From positions 1 through 6,073 of the forward strand of contig JAKAMD010000221.1 of assembly GCA_021823875.1 (NCBI GenBank): a stretch of 6,073 nt of DNA, read 5' to 3'. Numbering within the stretch: the stretch's first letter is position 1; each line of letters opens with the position of its first letter. The position numbers were made by a program, and so were the translations under genes. The notes under the pieces were generated by a model. It had not been told where the DNA came from and did not search any database. It saw only the letters and a program-made list of their open reading frames with translations. This DNA is from Pseudomonadota bacterium (lineage in GTDB: Bacteria; Pseudomonadota; Alphaproteobacteria; Rhizobiales; Xanthobacteraceae). This document shows, one piece after another, positions 1 to 5,339 of the stretch.

Positions 1-56
1 GCGGCGGTAGCTTGTCTCGCCCCTGTCTCCGCTCGGTGAAGCGCGGCCAATGTAAG

Positions 57-93
57 CCGCCACATGATTTGCGACTTTCCGCCACTTGATTTG
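57..93. repeat. two-copy 15-bp direct repeat, 22-bp spacing
   Basis: CCGCCACATGATTTG at 57-71 recurs as CCGCCACTTGATTTG at 79-93, with one mismatch and start-to-start spacing of 22 bp, two helical turns. A looser related stretch (CGATTTCCGCC) lies at 121-131. The spacing would suit a protein binding the same DNA face twice, but that is inference. Confidence 0.6.
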
Positions 94-107
94 ATACCGC
101 TCAAATC
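88..107. repeat. inverted repeat GATTTGA-N6-TCAAATC
   Basis: Perfect 7-bp arms, GATTTGA at 88-94 and TCAAATC at 101-107, surround a 6-nt spacer. The left arm overlaps the second direct repeat copy. No T-run follows on either strand, so it does not look like an intrinsic terminator. An operator-like protein site is possible. Confidence 0.55.
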
Positions 108-166
108 GCCATAAAACGGCCGATTTCCGCCCCTTTTCCGGCCTCTTAATGGGGGCAAACACTCAG

Positions 167-355
167 TTAGCCTACCAACTCCGGATCACAAGTTCCCCTG
201 AATTCTTGGCCGCTCGGACAGCCCCGCCAACGGTGTATTTGATGGTCAGCCGCTGGATACGAAATCCCTGAAAAACCGCGCGCATCTCCGGCGACGCCGG
301 CCGCCATCGTGGCGGTCACAAATATCAACGCTGGCGGAAAAGAGTCCAGTCTCAT
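167..355 (-). CDS. small hypothetical ORF, uncertain (62 aa)
   Basis: An ATG at 355-353 shares its A with the TGA of the tiny ORF just upstream (TGATG), a typical coupling junction. The frame runs 62 codons to a TAA. Residues 1-24 are MR followed by a hydrophobic stretch (ALIFVTATMAAGVAG), which could be a signal peptide or membrane helix; the remainder is not protein-like. A second frame at 172-285 (37 codons from an ATG, ending IRSW) has a more natural composition after about position 285, so a frameshift between the two, or neither being real, must be considered. No good Shine-Dalgarno sequence precedes either start. Function unknown. Confidence 0.25.
   Translation of the reverse strand: MRLDSFPPALIFVTATMAAGVAGDARGFSGISYPAADHQIHRWRGCPSGQEFRGTCDPELVG
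288..315. repeat. two abutting GC-rich hairpins
   Basis: CCGGCG-A-CGCCGG (288-300) directly abuts CCGCCA-TCG-TGGCGG (301-315); both have perfect 6-bp arms. On the minus strand a run of five T residues follows at 275-271, about a dozen bases past the second hairpin, too far for a textbook terminator. They may still form a structured 3' end for the lysis transcript, or be a by-product of GC-rich sequence. Confidence 0.35.
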
Positions 356-441
356 CACAGCGCCAGAATCTCGTCTTTCGTGAATCCAAACCGCTCGATC
401 GTGCTCAGGTCTTCCACATCCACCCACACCGGATCGACCAC
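355..441 (-). CDS. tiny hypothetical ORF (28 aa), uncertain
   Basis: This frame overlaps the end of the 63-aa membrane protein gene and ends with TGA at 357-355. From a GTG at 441 it encodes 28 residues ending ERFGFTKDEILAL, an acidic, protein-like composition unlike the arginine-rich shadow frames nearby. GTG codons at 429, 423 and 417 are alternative starts. None has a clear Shine-Dalgarno sequence, so expression would depend on coupling to the upstream gene. Upstream of about 441 the frame stops looking coding. Function unknown. Confidence 0.25.
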   Translation of the reverse strand: MVDPVWVDVEDLSTIERFGFTKDEILAL

Positions 442-596
442 AGGTCCGCGGCGATCGCGATGGCGAGGCCGGCGAGGATGCGGCCGGTGCCGTATTCCTC
501 GCTTTGCGCGAGGGATAGGCGCCGATCGGCGCGGAAAGCCCAGATGGTGAACAAGGCGCCGGCGACGAAGATTGTGAAGCCGAGTTTGAGCATCAT
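405..596 (-). CDS. small two-helix membrane protein of the lysis cassette
   Basis: A 63-aa protein starting at ATG 596-594. That start overlaps the endolysin stop as ATGA and is preceded by a good ribosome-binding site (AAAGGGGAA, about 7 nt upstream), which favours it over a start further upstream in the frame. A second ATG follows immediately (593-591). Two hydrophobic segments are visible, about residues 4-21 (LGFTIFVAGALFTIWAF) and 39-52 (ILAGLAIAIAADLW), separated by a charged loop rich in R, S and E. It ends with a short basic tail. Its place directly after holin and endolysin suggests an accessory lysis or inner-membrane role, but it matches no spanin: it has no lipobox and no coiled-coil periplasmic domain. 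Product identity is unknown. Confidence 0.72.
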   Translation of the reverse strand: MMLKLGFTIFVAGALFTIWAFRADRRLSLAQSEEYGTGRILAGLAIAIAADLWSIRCGWMWKT

Positions 597-1057
597 GCGA
601 TTCCCCTTTGAACGATCCCGGCCGCGTAGGTCCCGCCAGGCATCAGCGTGAGCACCGAGCGGCGCGGTGCCGCGTCGACGCGCGGCCAGGCGATGTGCAC
701 CCAACTGTGCTCGTAGATCAGCTGGTCGTACAGTATGTCGCTCGCGTAGATCGAGCGGCAGATGTCGATCGGCGGCCCGAACTCAGGCGCCTCGAAATCC
801 GTGGCGCGGCCTTCGACGTGAGCGCTGGTGTCCTTGCTGCCGATCGCGCGGTTGAGATCGAGGCAACGGTAGCCGCTCGAGATCTGCAGCGGCACACCGA
901 GCAGCTGGCGCACGCGCTCCATGTTGACGGCGTTGCGTTCGAGCGTGTGGATGATCTCCGAACTCGGCAGGTTGTCGATCCCGCGGCGCGCGGCCGTCTC
1001 CGAGCGCAGGAATTCACGCAGCGTGAAATGCGGCGAGAGCTGTTCGTCGAGCATCAT
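593..1057 (-). CDS. endolysin, M15-family zinc peptidase
   Basis: A 154-aa protein resembling phage and bacterial M15 peptidases (M15A / Peptidase_M15_3 type), which cut the peptide cross-links or stems of peptidoglycan. The N-terminal part (LSPHFTLREFLRSETA, residues 7-22) is the usual opening of this family. The zinc site is visible: SGYR at 61-64, then SAHVEGRATDF (78-88) supplies H80 and D87. YEHSWVHIAW (115-124) supplies H121 as third ligand and E116 as probable catalytic residue. No signal peptide or membrane segment is present, so it would need the upstream holin to reach the cell wall. The start at 1057 overlaps the holin stop as ATGA; the sequence there is ATGATG, so the second ATG is also possible. 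A weak GGCGGA/GGACGG site precedes it. The gene is full length, with all ligands intact. Confidence 0.9.
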   Translation of the reverse strand: MMLDEQLSPHFTLREFLRSETAARRGIDNLPSSEIIHTLERNAVNMERVRQLLGVPLQISSGYRCLDLNRAIGSKDTSAHVEGRATDFEAPEFGPPIDICRSIYASDILYDQLIYEHSWVHIAWPRVDAAPRRSVLTLMPGGTYAAGIVQRGIA

Positions 1058-1425
1058 GATCCGTCCGCCGGCTCACCGTGCTTCGGTTCCTCGCGCGGCG
1101 GATACATGGCGGCCGTCTGCCCGAGCACGCGCTGCTCAAAAAACCGTTCCATGACGAATATGGCACGGCTGCCCATGTGCCCGGCGATCCCTACCAGCGC
1201 GGCCGTCATCAAGCCGTGCATATTCGCGGCTTCGCATAGGTAAAACGTGATGACGCCAGCGAAGGCAGACGTGAACAGTTCGCCGAGCAGCTCGGTCAAG
1301 TTGAACCATCGCGCCGCTCCGGTTCTAACCTTAGCCGCAAACGAGGTCGCACCGCCAAGGCAGGCGAGCGCGAACACCCACGCATAGGTCAGTAGCGTGT
1401 AGCTCGTCGGGTCTTTCTCGGGCAT
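1054..1425 (-). CDS. phage holin, LydA / holin superfamily III-like
   Basis: A 123-aa inner-membrane protein with about three hydrophobic segments near residues 10-28, 47-64 and 70-91, and a charged C-terminal tail (95-123) rich in R, E, K and P. The N-terminal helix followed by ATSFAAKVRTG and then a helix pair containing a GHMGSR motif (82-87) resembles LydA-type holins. Holins form the membrane lesions that release endolysin, and the endolysin gene follows with a 4-nt overlap. I chose ATG 1425-1423 because GAAAGGA lies about 9 nt upstream; the frame stays open to a TTG at 1569, but that extension is arginine-rich and not holin-like. Whether a second antiholin start exists cannot be seen. 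Confidence 0.82.
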   Translation of the reverse strand: MPEKDPTSYTLLTYAWVFALACLGGATSFAAKVRTGAARWFNLTELLGELFTSAFAGVITFYLCEAANMHGLMTAALVGIAGHMGSRAIFVMERFFEQRVLGQTAAMYPPREEPKHGEPADGS

Positions 1426-1580
1426 GTTATTTTTCCTTTCACGGTTGAAAACCCATCGCCGTGATAAAGTCCGCCCGCCGGTACCGGCAGGGAGGGCCTT
1501 GTCCTGGCATCGTCTGTTGATGCAAAGGGGCCGCCGCAGCTCCAACTGCGCCGGTCGCCCTCCTTTCAATCCCCGAAATG
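1426..1580 (-). promoter_or_regulatory. leader region of the lysis genes
   Basis: About 155 bp between the probable terminator and the holin start. It contains the holin ribosome-binding site (GAAAGGA, about 1434-1440), a perfect 12-bp palindrome GCCGGTACCGGC at 1477-1488, a small hairpin CGCAG/CTGCG near 1534-1549, and an orphan AAAGGAGG on the minus strand (1566-1559) with no start codon at a suitable distance. I find no convincing -35/-10 pair. Since a terminator precedes it, a promoter or antitermination-dependent read-through must supply the lysis transcript. Confidence 0.4.
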
Positions 1581-1604
1581 AAAACGCCGCCTGGAGGCGG
1601 CGTT
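1581..1604 (-). terminator. probable intrinsic terminator of the tail operon
   Basis: Read on the minus strand: AACGCCGCC, loop TCCA, GGCGGCGTT, giving a perfect 9-bp GC-rich stem (1604-1583) whose 3' arm runs into TTTT (1584-1581), followed by CATTT. It lies 34 nt after the stop codon of the small gene at 1638-1832 and before the lysis genes. On the plus strand only GTTCACGG follows, so the orientation is clearly minus. Confidence 0.75.
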
Positions 1605-1637
1605 CACGGCGCAGCGAATATGCCGCTCGCCAATCGC

Positions 1638-1832
1638 CTAACTGGAAAGAACCTCTTTCATCTTCGCGACGGTCATCCCGAGGCCGTATCTCGGCCCCGC
1701 CAGCCGTGCGGCCGCGTCGTCGAGCGTGAGTTGTCCACCTTTGCCGTCCGAGTATTGCATCTGCACGCGGTAAGCGGCGACCTCAGCGAACTCGCGGTAG
1801 GCGCGCGAGAAAAGATAGAGCACCGGGTGCAT
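1638..1832 (-). CDS. small hypothetical phage protein (64 aa), N-terminus uncertain
   Basis: From ATG 1832-1830 this is a 64-aa protein: a short hydrophobic start (MHPVLYLFSRAYREF), a tyrosine- and glutamine-containing middle (AYRVQMQYSDGKGGQLTLDD) and an amphipathic end (MTVAKMKEVLSS). I do not recognise the family. It is the last gene before the terminator and follows the tail-fibre gene. The start is in doubt: no Shine-Dalgarno sequence precedes 1832, and the same frame stays open and protein-like for 25 more codons upstream (FGSPLSPLQAGISVGLTCLA), back to a TGA at 1913-1911, with no ATG, GTG or TTG. A CTG at 1898-1896, 6 nt after TTTAGG, would give an 86-aa protein with an N-terminal hydrophobic helix. 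Confidence 0.6.
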   Translation of the reverse strand: MHPVLYLFSRAYREFAEVAAYRVQMQYSDGKGGQLTLDDAAARLAGPRYGLGMTVAKMKEVLSS

Positions 1833-1905
1833 GGCCAGGCATGTGAGACCGACAGAGATCCCCGCTTGCAGCGGCGAGAGCGGCGAGCCGAAATGCAGCG
1901 CGAGC

Positions 1906-2820
1906 CTAAATCAAACTGAACGACATTCCATCGAAGCAAGCGAAGGTCGCAGACGGCGCGGAATCGATCGCCACAACCCCTGTCGATGCGACGCTTGCGG
2001 ACCATATTCCGGACGCGCTTATCCCGACCAATAACACGGTGCTGGCCGGCCTGTATCCAGCAGGAAGCGTAAAGAGTTGCGTACCTGCGGTGACGACGCC
2101 GGACTTAATGGTCCCCATTAGGTGAACGAAGCCCAGGCTGTCCTTAAAGTAATTTGCATTATGATAAGCACCGCCGTAGTTAACCCAGCCATTCTGCAGC
2201 GCAGGAGCAGATTGTGCCTCCTGTATGAGACCACCTGGCGGGAGGCTTGTAACGCTAGAAACGACATTCGTACCATCGCATTCAAGCGGCGTGCGCGTCC
2301 CTTGCGCGACCGCGATGCCGGTGCCGGCGGTTGTCTTCAACGTAAGCGAATAGGCCCCGCTCGTGTTGTTGTAGACGATCCAGTCCCACGGGGTCGCGTC
2401 GACCGTGACGTTGATATTGCCGGTGAGCACGCCGGTGAAAATAAGGATTCTGCGGCGCTGTTCGTCGCTCGTGAGCGCCACGTCGACACCGCCGGCGACC
2501 GACTTGGAGAGCAAGCGCGGAAACGCCATCGCGGCCGGAAGACAGCAGTATATTTTGCGCGTTCCGGCGCCCCAGTTCACCGCGGCGTCGGCGTTCGATG
2601 AGCGCAGGATCGTGGTGCGCTGCAGTCGGTTCGGGCCGGTGAGGATAGTGCCGATCCCGACCTCGAAGTTGATGCCGTCGGTTGCGAAAAAGGGGCAGTC
2701 ATTTCCCGCGCCCATTCCAGCGAATGCAGAAAATCCGACCTGCGCGCCGTCGAGCACGTAAGAGCCCACGCCCGTGGTTATACTCATCTCGAATACCCGA
2801 TCATCAGTCTTGAATGTCAT
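1906..2820 (-). CDS. tail fibre / receptor-binding tail protein
   Basis: A 304-aa protein. Residues 7-95 (DRVFEMSITTGVGSYVLDGA through VNWGAGTRKIYCCLPA) match the pattern of a small N-terminal domain common in phage tail proteins, with the usual FEVGIGT and RTTILRSSN stretches; it probably attaches the fibre to the tail. The middle (about 110-195) is beta-rich and low in charge. The C-terminal part (about 205-304) contains NGWVNYGGAYHNANYFKDS and FTLPAGYRPA, a pattern seen at the distal ends of many tail fibres where receptor contact is likely. The ATG overlaps the preceding stop as ATGA, with AAGGA 6-7 nt upstream. The protein ends GMSFSLI then TAG. Which surface receptor it binds cannot be inferred. 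Confidence 0.8.
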   Translation of the reverse strand: MTFKTDDRVFEMSITTGVGSYVLDGAQVGFSAFAGMGAGNDCPFFATDGINFEVGIGTILTGPNRLQRTTILRSSNADAAVNWGAGTRKIYCCLPAAMAFPRLLSKSVAGGVDVALTSDEQRRRILIFTGVLTGNINVTVDATPWDWIVYNNTSGAYSLTLKTTAGTGIAVAQGTRTPLECDGTNVVSSVTSLPPGGLIQEAQSAPALQNGWVNYGGAYHNANYFKDSLGFVHLMGTIKSGVVTAGTQLFTLPAGYRPASTVLLVGISASGIWSASVASTGVVAIDSAPSATFACFDGMSFSLI

Positions 2821-3584
2821 AGCCGTTCCTTAATGCTGAATTTCTGCCGGTAGATCCCAAAATTCGCGTTGATGAGAGGCTGCGCGGCCGTGCACAGGCC
2901 GAACACGGACTGCTCCGATAGGTAGCCGGCGCCGGCGGTGTCGTGAACCGCAAGCACGTCCTTGGTGATGCCGGCCGAGCGCGCCATAGCGAACGCGTTA
3001 CCGTACATCTCGGCCTCGGTGTGCCAGTCCAGGCCGAACTCGAGCAACCGGCGCTGCGGCCGCTCGTCGGCGAAGCTCTGGTGGCCGTAGGATTCGGTGA
3101 CCTTGCTCTCATCAAGCGGCGTCACCTGCCAGCCATAGCTCTGGTTGTCGGCAGGCGTCCATTTCGGGCCGAGGAAAATGCGGCCGACTTCGAGCGTGGT
3201 CACCGATGCGTCGGCCAGGTCCAGCCGCCAGTAGCGTGCCGTCGCGGCCGCGAACCAGTGATAGGCGGCGCCGTAGCCCGCTTTCGCGCCGGCGTTGATG
3301 AGCGTGGAGTCGTACTTGTCTCCAGCCGCCCCGGTCGAGTCTGCGTCCGATGCACGCAGCCGCAGCGTCGCCGTCGCGGTCAGGTTGGCGCCGAGTACCG
3401 CCAGGATCCCGCAAGCGACCGAACTGCCCATGTCGAACACGAGCGATGCGCTGTTGACACCCTCTACCGCGACCCACTTGCGCGACAGGTGCACGATCTG
3501 CACGTTCGCGCCGGGCGCCGAGGCCTGCTCCGAACTTGCGCTCAGAGCCGCCGAATCGGCCAGATTGTCCCAGGCGATCAGCAT
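2817..3584 (-). CDS. tail protein with discoidin-like N-terminal half
   Basis: A 255-aa protein between the hub-like protein and the fibre. Residues 1-140 read as a galactose-binding/discoidin-like beta sandwich: NLADSAALSASSE at the start, SLVFDMGSS (47-55), TLRLRASDAD (73-82), RYWRLDL (117-123) and LEVGRIFLGP (131-140). The C-terminal half (about 150-255) has GWQVTPLDES, LLEFGLDWHTEAEMYG and FGIYRQKFSIKERL and resembles phage tail-tip proteins of unknown exact role. It probably sits at the tail tip, linking hub and fibre, and may bind sugar. The ATG lies inside the end of the 554-aa gene (7-nt overlap, ATGCTGA), with GGAG about 11 nt upstream. The fold assignment is from pattern reading only. 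Confidence 0.7.
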   Translation of the reverse strand: MLIAWDNLADSAALSASSEQASAPGANVQIVHLSRKWVAVEGVNSASLVFDMGSSVACGILAVLGANLTATATLRLRASDADSTGAAGDKYDSTLINAGAKAGYGAAYHWFAAATARYWRLDLADASVTTLEVGRIFLGPKWTPADNQSYGWQVTPLDESKVTESYGHQSFADERPQRRLLEFGLDWHTEAEMYGNAFAMARSAGITKDVLAVHDTAGAGYLSEQSVFGLCTAAQPLINANFGIYRQKFSIKERL

Positions 3585-5242
3585 AGCGCGAGCAACTCCA
3601 CTTCGGTCCCGCGAATCGTGTTGCCGAGCACGCGCATGAGCTTGCCTGCCACAAGCCCGTGGCGCGGATGCTGCACGTCGATGACCGTCCCCAGATCGCA
3701 GATCAGCGCCTCCGGCCGGGCCTTGATGCGATACATCGCGCGCTCCGAGCCCCAGAGGTTGAACAGGCGTAAAGACTCCGCGTCCGCGTCGGCCGACTGC
3801 GCGTAGAGCCCCGCGTCGTTAACATATTCCTTGGCGAGCAGGTGCCGGCTCTGAATTGCCAGATCCTGGGTCGGACTGACGCGCACCGCCTCCGCCGCGA
3901 AGGTTCTGCGCGCCGCCGTCACTGAAGCGGCCAGGTCGTTCTGGACGGTGTAGTTTTTCTGGTAGGCGACAGAGGTGCGCCAGGCGATCGGCTCGATCGC
4001 GGCCGGCAACGGCTCGCGCACGATGTCGATGATGTTCTCGGTGGTGAAGGTCATCACCGGCGCGCCAGCCGGCGCCGCGACCAGCCCCACCGAAAAAGCG
4101 CCCTGCCGGTTGAAACCGCCGAACGCGCCAACGCCGGCGAGCAGTTGATCGATCACCTGGTCCGCGGCGACATTGGCGTCGACGCAGGAGATCCCGACCT
4201 CTGCCGGCACGTCGGCCTTCAGCTGCGCGAATGAGGACGGCTCGATCTCGGTGCTATAGAGGCCGACCTGGTCGGTCAGGATGCGCATCACGATATCGGC
4301 GCAGGTGTTGATATAGCCGCTGCCGCTCGCATCGAGCAGCGCATCGTTGGTGACCGTGCCGGCTGGCGTGCCGCCGAGCGTGTAGGTGCCCGCGGCGGCG
4401 GAGACCTGATACTGCCCAGGCGCCGGCGCACCGGCCACCTTGGCCAGCGCGACGCCGCGATCGTAGACCGCCGGCACGTCGGAGATCGGCCCGTCATTGA
4501 CCTGGTAGATCAGATTCGCGCTGTCGACCAGCGGCGCCGACATGTTGTATACATGCCCCCAGCCCTTGGGCTTCGCCTTCCCGGCGAGATCCGCGCCGCC
4601 TTCGAGGCCGCCGGTCCCGAGGTAAGAGGTCTTGTTGACGATCGTGCTCGCGAGCCGCGCCGCCCCGTCCGAGAATCGAAACGGCACCACATCGGTTCCG
4701 ATTGTGAACGTCTCAACAACGCCGCTGAAAATCATACCGAACTCGGACAGCGCGTCCGTCTCTCGCCCGAAGTAGATGCGCGCCGCTCGGCCGTCGAGCG
4801 CGTAGTTGGAGCGCCACATATCGAGCTCGCCGTCCTGGTTCACGAGCGAGGCCTCGGCGTACACGCGGGCAAGGCCGCCGATGCCGTCCTTTCCGGTGAT
4901 GCGCCGGTCCACCGTGATGCCATCGTTCAGGCGCCCGTCGTACCAGGTGCGCGCCGGCGTGTCGCCCGCCTGCGACGTGTAGCCGTGCGTGGAAAAGCGC
5001 AAAGTGACGACGCCGCCCGAAGCCGCGGCCGCGTCGCCGCTGAACGCGACTTCACTAAACCCGGCGTTGCTGAAGGCGCCGGACATCGCACCCGTCACCG
5101 CGAGCGAAAACGCATCGATTTCGAGCAGCCAGCAGCGCGGCGAGGTGATCTCGGCGAGAAACGCCTGAAACGCCAGGCTATCGACCGGCGCATAGGTCTG
5201 TTCGCTGAACGCCGATTCGCTGAAGGCTTGACCGCTGAACAT
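3578..5242 (-). CDS. tail hub / host-specificity-type tail protein
   Basis: A 554-aa protein, the largest here. Residues 1-70 carry seven short [A/G/M]FS repeats (MFS, AFSES, AFSEQ, AFSL, AFSN, GFSE, AFSG). Residues 100-270 hold motifs familiar from siphovirus tail-tip proteins: WYDGRLND, ITGKDGIGG, ARIYFGRE, GGADLAGKAKPKGWGHVYNM and YQVNDGPISDVPAVYDRGVAL. A short linker (GTYTLGGTPAGTVTND) leads to an alanine-rich central domain. The C-terminal 60 residues (ICDLGTVIDVQHPRHGLVAGKLMRVLG) resemble the hub domain of gp27/gpJ-like baseplate proteins. It probably forms the tail tip below the tape measure. The ATG at 5242 has no Shine-Dalgarno sequence, and a TGA lies only 2 nt upstream (TGATCATG), so its translation probably relies on ribosomes ending there. 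Confidence 0.8.
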   Translation of the reverse strand: MFSGQAFSESAFSEQTYAPVDSLAFQAFLAEITSPRCWLLEIDAFSLAVTGAMSGAFSNAGFSEVAFSGDAAAASGGVVTLRFSTHGYTSQAGDTPARTWYDGRLNDGITVDRRITGKDGIGGLARVYAEASLVNQDGELDMWRSNYALDGRAARIYFGRETDALSEFGMIFSGVVETFTIGTDVVPFRFSDGAARLASTIVNKTSYLGTGGLEGGADLAGKAKPKGWGHVYNMSAPLVDSANLIYQVNDGPISDVPAVYDRGVALAKVAGAPAPGQYQVSAAAGTYTLGGTPAGTVTNDALLDASGSGYINTCADIVMRILTDQVGLYSTEIEPSSFAQLKADVPAEVGISCVDANVAADQVIDQLLAGVGAFGGFNRQGAFSVGLVAAPAGAPVMTFTTENIIDIVREPLPAAIEPIAWRTSVAYQKNYTVQNDLAASVTAARRTFAAEAVRVSPTQDLAIQSRHLLAKEYVNDAGLYAQSADADAESLRLFNLWGSERAMYRIKARPEALICDLGTVIDVQHPRHGLVAGKLMRVLGNTIRGTEVELLALC

Positions 5243-5244
5243 GA

Positions 5245-5325
5245 TCAGGCGGTCAGCCGGCGCAGAGAAAAGCCCGAGTCTTCAGACGTGCTAGATTGCA
5301 GATTCCCCAACCCATCATCTTTCAC
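5245..5325 (-). CDS. putative 26-codon leader ORF before the hub gene
   Basis: A GTG at 5325-5323 is preceded on the minus strand by AGGAGG (5339-5334) at 8-nt spacing, a near-ideal ribosome-binding site. The frame encodes 26 residues, an acidic/serine-rich start followed by GFSLRRLTA, and stops with TGA at 5247-5245, 2 nt before the ATG of the 554-aa tail gene. Its last six codons duplicate the LRRLTA end of the tape-measure fragment. It may act as a coupling leader that delivers ribosomes to the hub gene, which lacks its own site. It is too short to judge by composition and could be an accident of the insertion. Confidence 0.35.
   Translation of the reverse strand: MKDDGLGNLQSSTSEDSGFSLRRLTA
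5252..5265. repeat. 14-bp direct repeat, copy 1
   Basis: GTCAGCCGGCGCAG, identical to 5540-5553. On the minus strand it reads CTGCGCCGGCTGAC, encoding LRRLT in the frame that ends TGA at 5245. The copies are 288 bp apart, an exact multiple of three, and bracket the plus-strand gene. Confidence 0.8.
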
Positions 5326-5328
5326 GAA

Positions 5329-5339
5329 AGGAGCCTCCT
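5329..5339. promoter_or_regulatory. divergent, abutting ribosome-binding sites
   Basis: AGGAGCCTCCT is a palindrome around one central base. On the plus strand AAAGGAG (5327-5333) sits 6 nt before the ATG at 5340. On the minus strand AGGAGG (5339-5334) sits 8 nt before the GTG at 5325. One 11-bp element therefore offers a Shine-Dalgarno sequence on each strand. Confidence 0.55.

Larger units (their letters stand above)
1..166. other. non-coding left flank, no gene recognised
   Basis: I see no convincing reading frame on either strand in this stretch. It is visibly less GC-rich than the tail and lysis genes and holds a near-perfect direct repeat (57-93), an inverted repeat (88-107) and a GCCCC/GGGGC pair of arms around 130-155. 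It lies downstream of the lysis cassette in the direction of transcription. It may be a boundary between phage modules or a prophage edge, but no tRNA, integrase or attachment core can be identified. Confidence 0.4.

Noticed and set aside
608..1243. Plus-strand open frame of 211 codons
   Set aside because: Antisense to the endolysin and holin, both of which have intact family signatures and coupled starts.
1426..1569. N-terminal extension of the holin to a TTG at 1569
   Set aside because: The added 48 residues are arginine/cysteine-rich and unlike a holin. The AAAGGAGG there lies after, not before, the TTG, while ATG 1425 has its own site.
1906..2820. Tail-fibre C-terminus as a diversity-generating retroelement target
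   Set aside because: No reverse transcriptase, template repeat or near-identical second copy of the 3' end is present in the window.
2943..3806. Plus-strand open frame of 287 codons
   Set aside because: Antisense shadow of the 255-aa and 554-aa tail genes, with arginine/valine-rich composition and no recognisable domain.
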